A stretch of DNA of 24,203 nucleotides, taken from the IMG/VR virus record IMGVR_UViG_3300036835_000102, positions 1 through 24,203 of that record; one strand, given 5' to 3'. The position numbers and the translations under genes were made by a program. Origin of the DNA: a virus. This document shows, piece by piece, positions 1-6,800 of the stretch. The notes under the pieces were generated by a model. The model was not told the DNA's origin and did not search any database. It was given only the letters and a program-made list of their open reading frames with translations. Each line of letters opens with the position of its first letter. Position 1 is the first letter of the stretch.

Positions 1-8
1 TATCGGCG

Positions 9-35
9 AAAAACCGGCAACAGCCCGGCGGGCTA
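9..35 (-). terminator. Possible intrinsic terminator after the SF2 helicase gene
   Basis: On the minus strand, directly after the helicase stop codon, there is a GC-only stem (CCGG, 7-nt loop, CCGG) followed at once by five T residues. An overlapping alternative hairpin, AGCCC-GCC-GGGCT, is also possible. The stem is short and the window ends here, so this is only a plausible end of the long leftward transcript. Confidence 0.4.
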
Positions 36-1220
36 GAAAATATTTGCCGAAAATGGCCATTTTTTAGCCTCTTCTCGTTCATTAAACGACTTTTTTTGAT
101 CCAGAGCCTTTTTTATTGCTCTGTCAATTGGTGCGTCACTTATCAAAACATAGTAATAAAGTTTCGAAAAATCGGTGTCGATACGATCAATTCGCCCTTG
201 AGATTGTATATAATTTTTGTACGAATAGGTCAAAGAGTACAAAAGCATCGCGTCAGTTTCAGTGCAATTCCATCCCTCAGAGCCTGATGTATACTGAACC
301 AAGTACACCCATCGATCAGTATTTGGGACGTGTTCTTTTTTATGCCCGTTCCATTCAGCAAGTTCAACTTCATCAGAAAGTCTTCTAAGAATCTCTAACT
401 CATAATTGAACGTGTAGAACACAATCAGTTTAGAATGACACTTCATAAACGTCCTAACCGTCTCAAGACGACTTGGATCTGTGTTCGTGATTTTTCTCAT
501 AACACGAAACAATTCGCTAACATCCTTGATTGGTCTATCTTCATAAGGATGCCAACGTTTGCGAACGGCTAAGTCCCACAAATCATGATCATAATGCACA
601 TCGATATAATTCAAAATTCTTTCCGTTTGATTTTCATACGTCATCTCGACAAGAATCTCATTACGAAGTCGCTCAAGTTTTTTAATTCCAACATACCGAA
701 GAATTATCGGAAATTTTACATGTGGGGCATAAACTACGTGTTCTCGTCTGAACTCGGTGATGTTTCTATACCACCCATTTGCAATGAAGACAGGCGCATA
801 ATCAATCCACGTGTCTCCTGGTGTTGCTGTGAGCATAATCCAACGATTTTTTCTGGCAATTCTAAGGAAGGATCTGACCCAACTACCACTTCCCACGAGA
901 CGTTGTTCATCGAATATGAAGAACGCTTCAGTGACATGTGTATACTTACCAATATTGTTCCAGGAGTCGACAGTAATGCGACCAGCCACTGTCCCAGAAT
1001 ATTCAGTCCCAATTCCAAATCTGGCTCCCTCAGCCAACCAGTCGAGAGAGTCACGTTTCTTTGCTGTAGTGATGACATAGATGTCTGCGTTCCTTTCTGC
1101 TTTCATATAATAAGCCAAGGCGGTGGCAGATTTACCAACACCAACAGCTCCGTATAAAATTTTTCCATTACCTAACAAATCCACAGCAGTGGACTGATGC
1201 TCCATTAAATCAATATTCAT
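33..1220 (-). CDS. SF2 (DEAD/SNF2-like) helicase
   Basis: This encodes a 395-residue superfamily 2 nucleic-acid-dependent ATPase. It probably unwinds or remodels DNA during phage replication or recombination. Visible motifs are an N-terminal EHQ (7-9) and Walker A GAVGVGKS (24-31). Motif II is FDEQR (D104, E105), motif III is TATPGDTW (131-138), and the C-terminal arginine-finger region is QSQGRIDRI (about 339-347). The reading frame stays open upstream to an ATG at 1241. I prefer the ATG at 1220 because an excellent AAGGGAGGTGAC sits directly before it. It is the last gene of the leftward block and is separated from the membrane-protein gene at 1286 by a strong terminator. A stand-alone 395-residue helicase next to a polymerase fusion is common in phages. 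The exact subfamily is not resolved. Confidence 0.85.
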   Translation of the reverse strand: MNIDLMEHQSTAVDLLGNGKILYGAVGVGKSATALAYYMKAERNADIYVITTAKKRDSLDWLAEGARFGIGTEYSGTVAGRITVDSWNNIGKYTHVTEAFFIFDEQRLVGSGSWVRSFLRIARKNRWIMLTATPGDTWIDYAPVFIANGWYRNITEFRREHVVYAPHVKFPIILRYVGIKKLERLRNEILVEMTYENQTERILNYIDVHYDHDLWDLAVRKRWHPYEDRPIKDVSELFRVMRKITNTDPSRLETVRTFMKCHSKLIVFYTFNYELEILRRLSDEVELAEWNGHKKEHVPNTDRWVYLVQYTSGSEGWNCTETDAMLLYSLTYSYKNYIQSQGRIDRIDTDFSKLYYYVLISDAPIDRAIKKALDQKKSFNEREEAKKWPFSANIF

Positions 1221-1245
1221 GTCACCTCCCTTCATATACAATTGT

Positions 1246-1278
1246 AAAAAGGAGAATCAATGTTTCCATCAACTCTCC
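1246..1278 (-). terminator. Intrinsic terminator with GAAA tetraloop
   Basis: Read on the minus strand, a 12-bp stem (GGAGAGTTGATG pairing with CATTGATTCTCC, three G-U pairs in RNA) is closed by a GAAA tetraloop and followed by TTTTT. It lies between the stop codon of the gene at 1286 and the ribosome-binding site of the helicase gene at 1220. The outer GGAGA/TCTCC stem resembles the terminators at 12385-12416 and 13660-13687. Confidence 0.8.
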
Positions 1279-1285
1279 ATTTTTA

Positions 1286-1687
1286 TTATACTGCGATACC
1301 TCTACGAGTAAACGATATATCTCCGTTAAAAGGATCACCATAATTTAAATGTCTTGAAAGTCTTGGCTCACTAATACCAGTTTCTCGAGCAGCATCACTT
1401 TGACTAAGCCAGTATTTGTCACTTCCATCAAGAGATACGATATAACTCAAACGTTTAGAATCATAATTGTTTGTTATTGGACCAATATGGCTATTAAAAA
1501 GAGAAGAATTGTTCACCGTTTGTGATTTGTCCACGAAGGTGGTCGCATCACGCCATTGTCCACTCAGGTGGTCGCCGAACGGTGTTCTTCTCATTATAAG
1601 GATTGTAATTCCTGCGAAGGTGATTCCTCCGGAGATAAACAGATATTTAGATTTATGTTTTTTAATATGGGTTTTAATTTTATTCAT
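1286..1687 (-). CDS. Membrane-anchored NUMOD1/HTH-like protein, paralog 1
   Basis: This 133-residue protein has a basic N-terminus (MNKIKTHIKKHK), one hydrophobic transmembrane segment (about 15-32, ending ILIMRR), a polar linker and a C-terminal helix-turn-helix-like block. The block (about 90-116, SQSDAARETGISEPRLSRHL) matches the NUMOD1 pattern of an S-x-x-xAA-x-x-x-GIS-x-x-x-ISxHL type. NUMOD1 modules usually accompany homing endonucleases, but no GIY-YIG or HNH nuclease is seen. A same-length paralog with the same architecture lies at 12423-12824. The codons for FAGITILIMR form a copy of the 29-bp promoter-like element (1589-1617). The Shine-Dalgarno (AAAGAAAA) is weak. A strong terminator follows. 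Function is unknown; a membrane-tethered DNA-binding regulator is an inference. Confidence 0.75.
   Translation of the reverse strand: MNKIKTHIKKHKSKYLFISGGITFAGITILIMRRTPFGDHLSGQWRDATTFVDKSQTVNNSSLFNSHIGPITNNYDSKRLSYIVSLDGSDKYWLSQSDAARETGISEPRLSRHLNYGDPFNGDISFTRRGIAV
1589..1617 (-). promoter_or_regulatory. 29-bp promoter-like element, copy A (inside a coding region)
   Basis: On the minus strand it begins TCGCAG, continues through TTACAAT and ends CTTATAATGAGA. It matches the eight copies at 11181-14569 at most positions. It lies in frame within the gene at 1286-1687 and encodes part of its transmembrane segment. No well-formed gene starts just downstream, so it is either an internal promoter, an operator or a remnant. 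Confidence 0.55.
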
Positions 1688-1702
1688 TAAATTTTCTTTA
1701 TT

Positions 1703-2017
1703 CTAAGGAGTAGGAAGTTTCCAACCTTCCTCTCCAGCTGCTACCCCCTGCTGATGGAAGTAATCAGCAATTATCTGCAATTCTGCTTGAATTTTCTTAT
1801 TTGGATGTTGTTGTGCTACCAAACTAATCATAGAGGCATATGTAAGAAGACATGGACTGGCAAAGAAATCTTGTCGTCGGATAACCACCGCATCTTGTAT
1901 CTCAAGTGGATCAAATCCCTCGAACAAATCAGGATTTAAGAATGAAAGGCTTTCGGTTAAAAATTTTTGAAATTCTTCACGATTAAAAGTAATGTACTTA
2001 TCATCATGTGCTGCCAC
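1703..2017 (-). CDS. Conserved phage protein of unknown function
   Basis: This is a 104-residue soluble, mildly acidic protein with no membrane segment, ending GWKLPTP. The start is GTG at 2017, five bases after AAGGGG; an in-frame ATG was not needed. The sequence looks mostly helical, with a central segment of the type DAVVIRRQDFFASPCLLTYAS. I recognise the general pattern from small proteins near replication genes in Gram-positive phages, but no function is known to me. It is followed by only 15 bp before the membrane-anchored HTH protein gene, so the two are probably co-transcribed. Confidence 0.75.
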   Translation of the reverse strand: MAAHDDKYITFNREEFQKFLTESLSFLNPDLFEGFDPLEIQDAVVIRRQDFFASPCLLTYASMISLVAQQHPNKKIQAELQIIADYFHQQGVAAGEEGWKLPTP

Positions 2018-2032
2018 AGGAACCCCTTCTAG

Positions 2033-2119
2033 TTAGACGAAATGAACAACAAGAATAACCGCGCAAACTGCTGTACAAATGTTTGCCAAAGCGTTAACGA
2101 AATGAACGTTGATCGTCAT
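2033..2119 (-). CDS. 28-residue hydrophobic microprotein
   Basis: This short ORF starts at ATG 2119, preceded by a strong AAAAAGGAG five bases upstream, and ends in TAA. Residues about 8-27 (VNALANICTAVCAVILVVHF) form one hydrophobic segment, so the product would be a single-pass membrane microprotein. It overlaps the last 26 bp of the zinc-ribbon gene at 2094-2273 and ends 16 bp before the next gene, which is typical operon packing here. Similar tiny membrane ORFs occur at 11217-11306 and 12071-12211. The evidence is the ribosome-binding site, the packing and the composition only. Confidence 0.6.
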   Translation of the reverse strand: MTINVHFVNALANICTAVCAVILVVHFV

Positions 2120-2273
2120 AATTCTCCTTTTTGTTTTTGTTTTTAGACGGCGGATGACATCTATTTCCAGTCGAACCAAAGTTATGCGCTTGAGGTTTAC
2201 CTTTTCTATTCAACGCCACTAGTTTTCCACAGTGCTGGCAACGAACTCGCTCTGGTTTAAAGTTATAGGTCAT
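2094..2273 (-). CDS. Small zinc-ribbon protein
   Basis: This 59-residue basic protein has CQHCGK (C-x2-C), then a histidine in KPQAHNF and a cysteine in GNRCHPP. These give a plausible C-C-H-C zinc-binding set, followed by a Lys/Asn-rich tail. The frame is open upstream to 2417, but the ATG at 2273 is directly preceded by GGAGGTGAT. That is the same arrangement as at the helicase start (GGAGGTGAC-ATG), so I use it. Small zinc-ribbon proteins of this type are common in phages of Gram-positive bacteria. DNA or RNA binding is likely but unproven. It lies just downstream of the GC-rich structured region at 2440-2690. Confidence 0.7.
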   Translation of the reverse strand: MTYNFKPERVRCQHCGKLVALNRKGKPQAHNFGSTGNRCHPPSKNKNKKENYDDQRSFR

Positions 2274-2439
2274 ATCACCTCCATAAAAACAATAGGGGGC
2301 AGTTTTTGCACTTACCCAGGTGCATCCATCCGATATTACGATCTTGCTTCGTAATACTTCCGTAGGCATTTCGCAAGAATAAACGCCCATACACGTCGAG
2401 GATGTAAGTTCATCCAACGGATGTGGTTTTTTGTTTACC

Positions 2440-2695
2440 TAAACATTGGTGATCAACCAAATGCGCTCTGTGTGGCCTTCACAGTCAACTAGGGCGGTCT
2501 GACTCATACGGACACGGGGCGGTGTGTCCAGAGGTGTATGCCCAGACAGTAAGAGTATTGGGCGGCGGGTGCCCGTATCTTAGCGCCCTACGCACTGAGC
2601 TTAAAGCCTATTTAAAGTCGCTCAGCCGACTTGTGTTGTGGGCTGATGCTGTGACTTCCAGCCATTTAACTCCTCCTTTTGCAAGTCACAATAGT
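2440..2695 (-). ncRNA. Candidate structured non-coding RNA in a GC-rich island
   Basis: This gene-poor stretch is clearly richer in G+C than its surroundings and holds many perfect inverted repeats. They are TAGGGCG 2490-2496 with CGCCCTA 2584-2590; ATACGG 2506-2511 with CCGTAT 2573-2578; GGACAC 2510-2515 with GTGTCC 2524-2529; CTGTG 2468-2472 with CACAG 2480-2484; and TGTGACTT 2650-2657 with AAGTCACA 2683-2690. The first two are properly nested, giving a long-range helix around a 3-way or larger junction. High GC with nested stems in an AT-rich genome is typical of structured RNAs. No known family (tRNA, tmRNA, group I intron) was recognised. The minus strand is assumed from the neighbours. 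An origin of replication or a transferred fragment is possible. Confidence 0.4.
2612..2665 (-). CDS. Possible 17-residue leader peptide
   Basis: An ATG at 2665 sits four to five bases after AAAAGGAGGAG, one of the best ribosome-binding sites in the window, and opens a 17-residue reading frame (MAGSHSISPQHKSAERL). The site is in the loop of a perfect 8-bp stem (2650-2657 with 2683-2690), which could limit access to it. The peptide resembles nothing I know. It may be a leader peptide, or the SD-like purine run may belong to a structured RNA instead. Confidence 0.3.
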   Translation of the reverse strand: MAGSHSISPQHKSAERL

Positions 2696-2753
2696 CCCGC
2701 TCCGCATGAGTTGGGGTTCTATTGCCGCTATGTGAGAGAAGCACCCACAATAT

Positions 2754-3074
2754 TCAACTAATAGCAGGAGAACGCTCTCCATTATTAGCCATGAAATCTA
2801 CCCAAGGTTTGATTTCGTCTGTTTGAATTATGAATTGTTCTTTAAAAATCTTCCTCGAATAACATCTTACATTTTCGCCCATTTTAGTCATAAAGAAACC
2901 AGGGAATACACGATCTACGTTTGGAACAAGGCGCCTATCCACCAAGATATAAGGAGTCCCGTCTTCCTTTTCCCGCAAATCTCCAACGTACTTAGACACT
3001 TCGGCTATGTTATCGGTTGTTACCTCGATCGCATCAACTACGAATGGCTTACGAACAAACGTCGTAAAGTTCAT
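2754..3074 (-). CDS. Small conserved phage protein
   Basis: This 106-residue soluble protein begins MNFTTFVRKPFVVDAIEVT, followed by a beta-rich middle (PYILVDRRLVPNVDRVFPGFFMTKMGENVRCYS) and IFKEQFIIQTDE. The pattern FVVDAIEVT...PGFFMTKMGE...F resembles small phage proteins related to the PGD-type fold found near replication genes. I have no functional assignment. The Shine-Dalgarno is weak (TGGAA about 11 bases upstream). It follows the ssDNA-binding-protein candidate with a 29-bp gap, so it is probably the last gene of the replication operon before the GC-rich island. Confidence 0.7.
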   Translation of the reverse strand: MNFTTFVRKPFVVDAIEVTTDNIAEVSKYVGDLREKEDGTPYILVDRRLVPNVDRVFPGFFMTKMGENVRCYSRKIFKEQFIIQTDEIKPWVDFMANNGERSPAIS

Positions 3075-3103
3075 TTAGTCGGGTTCCAATCTACTATTTG
3101 AAA

Positions 3104-3559
3104 TCAATCGTCATGAATAGCATATTTCCGTTCGAGGGCGTCTTCTTCTATTGTAACAAATAACGATTGTAAATACGCCTTAATCCCGCTTTTACCATTT
3201 ACGTTCCACTCATAGCCTCTGGCTATAAGATCTGCGACCTTAATGTCTGACCAATCAAGAACCTCAACAGAATTTTCATCCAATTGCGTCCTGGTTGTAC
3301 TTGTCAGAAGAACTACTCTGGGGGGTCTATTATTGAAATTTACCGAGACTGAAACATACGGCGTTGGGGAATCGCCTTCTTCACGAGGCTCTAAATATCT
3401 AACATTCCATCCATCAGCTGCCAAATTTTGAGCATCTGGTTCCGGAATAATTACAGCGAAGTTACGATCCCCTTCTCTGTTATACTGCCCTTCTTTTCCT
3501 GAAAAATTACGAAATATGATGGTTGCGTTTTCAATCATGAATGTTTTAATATCGGACAT
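3104..3559 (-). CDS. Probable single-stranded DNA-binding protein
   Basis: This 151-residue protein begins MSDIKTFMIENATIIFRNFSG. It then shows GKEGQYNREGDRNFAVII, the segment AADGWNVRYLEPREEGD, and NGKSGIKAYLQSLFVTIEED near the end. These blocks match a family I know from siphophages, encoded next to replication proteins and usually taken to be an OB-fold ssDNA-binding protein. The acidic C-terminus (IEEDALERKYAIHDD) would suit protein-protein contacts, as in SSBs. The ATG at 3559 follows GAGAGG by six bases. The longer frame would need a TTG at 3589. The gene starts one base after the stop of the preceding small gene. Function is an inference from family pattern and context. Confidence 0.65.
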   Translation of the reverse strand: MSDIKTFMIENATIIFRNFSGKEGQYNREGDRNFAVIIPEPDAQNLAADGWNVRYLEPREEGDSPTPYVSVSVNFNNRPPRVVLLTSTTRTQLDENSVEVLDWSDIKVADLIARGYEWNVNGKSGIKAYLQSLFVTIEEDALERKYAIHDD

Positions 3560-3560
3560 G

Positions 3561-3836
3561 CTATTCCTCTCTTGCTTTTCTGAATTCAATCATGAAATCG
3601 GAAACAGCATCATCATCCAAGTCAAGTATGTTTTTCAACAATTCATAGACTAAAACTTCCGTATCTGCTACTTCTGCTTGTCTAAAAACAGATCGCCCAA
3701 GATCCCTTGCTTTATCTATAGGCAATAATCCGGTTAATATATCCCCCTCATTTGAAGAAGCACAAATACGAACAAACCCTACCCCAGCATAATTAATAAC
3801 TGCTTCAACATCTAATTTATCAAGATTTCCCATCAT
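3561..3836 (-). CDS. Small protein translationally coupled to the polymerase
   Basis: This 91-residue acidic protein has no membrane segment and is probably helical at its C-terminus (VLVYELLKNILDLDDDAVSDFMIEFRKAREE). Its ATG overlaps the stop codon of the polymerase gene (ATGA), so it is almost certainly translated by coupling. Its own stop lies one base from the SSB-like start. It has no recognisable catalytic motif. Sitting between a polymerase and an SSB candidate suggests a replication accessory role, but this rests on location only. Confidence 0.7.
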   Translation of the reverse strand: MMGNLDKLDVEAVINYAGVGFVRICASSNEGDILTGLLPIDKARDLGRSVFRQAEVADTEVLVYELLKNILDLDDDAVSDFMIEFRKAREE

Positions 3837-6800
3837 GATACGAGTTCATCAAATGGAACAAATCTCTCGATGGATCTAATAGCATCATTCTTGAGCTTAT
3901 TGAAATAATCCATATCAGTATGGAGGTCGTCTATAGACTCTCGATATTTAGCGACATCTCTTTCAATCCACTGATATCCCTTAGTTCCAGATACATGATA
4001 TTTCTTACCATCTTTGACTCTCCATAACGATTTACCATCATATCTAACCGGCATGAAACTTCCGGCACGTCCAACATGCTTGAGATTTGACAAATCGGTT
4101 GGATCATCATTTCCACCAAGATACATAGATCCTTGGGTTACACTCTTTACTTCGCAGAGGTCGTCGAATTCCAACTCTTCGTGGGAGAAGAGTTCTTTGA
4201 AGACGTAAGGATTTTGGAATTGAGCGCCCACAGCAGTCCACTTGTCGCCGACACGAGCGACATATACCGCATCGTTGATGAGAACGAACTTCTCGTACGT
4301 AGTTTCATGTTCAAAACTATACCCGTAACCTCTCCCGAATTCGATAACATAATCGATAATGTCTGAGGTTGCATTCGGAATTTTGATGGAGTCCGTCTTA
4401 ATGTGAGCAACGATAAATCCCCTATCTTGAATTTCGTGTTTTAGGTTGATCATAAATAAAGCACCACGTTTAGCTACTATGTTGTCTTTGTTTCGAATGT
4501 CTCGGAATTGATTGTCGAAACGAGCGCTTGTAAGGCCGTATACGATATTGATGACAATCTTGAGGGCGTAAGCAAGCGCCTCACCACCATTAGGGTCGTC
4601 TTCAGCATACTCAAGAAATTTAGCGAGTCTACCGTTAAGTAAACTGCGGGCTTTGTCGTAATCTTTATGCTTGATCGCCATGCGAGCTTCTTTAAGGGCA
4701 CTGAAGTTCTCGGTATAAGGTCCGAAGAGATTGAGCTGCTCGATACTGGTCGGATGCATACTCGCAACATCCAAAAGCGCAACCTGGGTATAAAAACCGG
4801 GTTCCGAATAAACGTACCCACCTTCACCTGTGACTTCGTCACAATAAATGCTTTCCTTTCCATCAAATTTATACCCAGGGAACATTTTACTTAAATCAGT
4901 ATAAACAAATTTACTCTGCGGGTTTTTATCATCACCAAATATAATTTTTGCAGTGTGTTGCTGTGTGGTATGATTTACTGAAAGCCCAGATAATTCTGCC
5001 AAAATTTGACGAGCTACAAAATCTTGTCTTCTGGATTCGAACACTGCTTCGGTTGCTACAACATCATTTACACAATACTCTTCTACTTTTTCCCAAACTC
5101 CCTCGGGGACATCTTGGTCCCACGGTAAGTCCAATTCAAGATGATGAATTCCAAGTTCAAGTTGGAATCGTTTTAAACTTTGCTTCTTAGAACTGAAATC
5201 ATAAATATCAGCGTAGGAAATGTTATAAGCTTCACCAAACAAACCGTTTTGAATATTCGTACCTTGAAAGATAATCCTCTGGCTTAAGTCAAACAATTCT
5301 TCGAGACTATAGCCCATATATCTAGCATAGAGAATATGATTGTCGTATCGACGATTGTTAAACCCAACAAGTTTTTGATTTAGCAAGGGTGCGATATCTT
5401 CGGCTTTTGGATTAATCATTCTAACGACAGCTGGTGAACCTTGATATTTCCAACAAACAACGAATAGATTAGGATATACTTCAACGTCAAAGAAGATTAG
5501 TGGCTTATCGTTACCTTCAACCTCTGGCATGTTGTTCTTTCCAACAAATTTCATTGTTTGAACAGTTTTGATACATGCCAAAGCGTGATTTGTGCTACGT
5601 GCTGCAAACGCCAAGATAACCGGTCTCATATCTTGGATATCATAACTCAAGCCGTTTTCGTATGATTCTTCTAGAATGTGATGAATGAAGTCAATCGAAG
5701 GTTTTGTCCCAGGATGGATTTCCTTACGAAGATTCCTTTCTATTAATTCACGAAGACCACGCTCGGTTTGAATACTTTTAGTTTCTATCATCGGCCGATC
5801 TTTCTTTGGAAGCCCGCTAGTAAGAACCGCCACATCAAGATTGTTACATTTAGTCAATTGTCTGCGGAGCGAACTATCACCTAAAAGAGTTTTGATTTCA
5901 ATTCCAACGTCAAGAATCGAACTTAAATCATGAACATCACCTGCGTAAATATAATGAAGATGTAAACCCTTACCACTTTTACTGAGTTCTGTGTAAGTGG
6001 GGGGTAATTTTGAAGCTTCTTGAATGTTTCGTTCAAGATCCTTCTCTCCATCTTCATCAACTAGATCGAAATCAATAACGATATGCTGTTCAGGAATCTT
6101 AACAAAATGCAAAGTAGTCGGATCTATATCATTCAGGGTTGTTTTTACCTTCTCCCATTTATAACCTGGATATCCGCTAGGCTTTGCTTCTTGTGCTGGT
6201 TGATCTAAATATAGATTGTTAAACGCAGAAGGATGAGTAACAGGATCATAATCTGCTAGCTCAATTACGTATGAAGTATCTGGAACAAACGGAGTCGGTC
6301 CTTGTTCAGGTAAACCTTTAAATCCAAGATATACACTTCGATATTCTTTATCCCCCATAAAATGTCTATCCTTGAATTCTTCGAAATAACTTCCTAATTC
6401 ATCACGAACTTCATGATATTGAAGTCGTTTGTTAATGTTTGCTTCTTCGCAATATTGCTTGTACAAATCCCAAGCATACTTCAGTTGAATTCCATTTTGA
6501 GACTTGAAGATATCGAAATATGCTTCTATGAAATTATAGAAAGTATCCGTGAGCATCATCATCTTTGTAGGAATATAATTCTCATAATAGAACTTGCCCA
6601 TCTCACGATACCGATGTAAACATTTGTAAGCTATGGCACCAAGTTCATAATTAACATTCTCTACAAGAATATGATAACGCCCAGGTTCAATCTTAACTCC
6701 AGTTGGATGTACATCAATTAGTCGTCTTGTGTTACCAGCTTTTGCATCAGAAATCTTCACTGGTTTATTTGTTCCAACTATCACAAAGGCGTTTGGTCTA

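Noticed and set aside
585-1157. 190-codon plus-strand ORF opposite the helicase
   Set aside because: The minus-strand helicase has clear motifs and a ribosome-binding site; the plus-strand ORF has neither.
1220-1265. Sigma70-like promoter for the helicase (TTGATT, 16 bp, TATATG)
   Set aside because: It overlaps the terminator stem and has weak boxes; such matches are frequent in AT-rich DNA.
1286-1687. Homing endonuclease in the NUMOD1-like genes
   Set aside because: No GIY-YIG, HNH or LAGLIDADG motif can be seen in either 133-residue protein.
2369-2394. Plus-strand match to the start of the 29-bp element (TTCGCAAGAATAAACG)
   Set aside because: It lacks the TATAAT core and faces away from any gene, so it is probably chance.
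2440-2506. 22-codon minus-strand ORF (MSQTALVDCEGHTERIW, in frame with the zinc-ribbon gene after one TAG)
   Set aside because: There is no Shine-Dalgarno and it crosses predicted stems. A stop-codon read-through linking it to the zinc-ribbon gene is possible but has no supporting signal.
2510-2530. 16S rRNA fragment (GGGCGGTGTG-like string)
   Set aside because: Only about ten bases match the conserved 3' region and the surrounding sequence does not follow 16S rRNA.
2522-2761. 79-codon plus-strand ORF (GTG start) over the GC-rich island
   Set aside because: No ribosome-binding site and no recognisable protein pattern; it runs across stems and opposite to all other genes. The island is better explained as structured nucleic acid.
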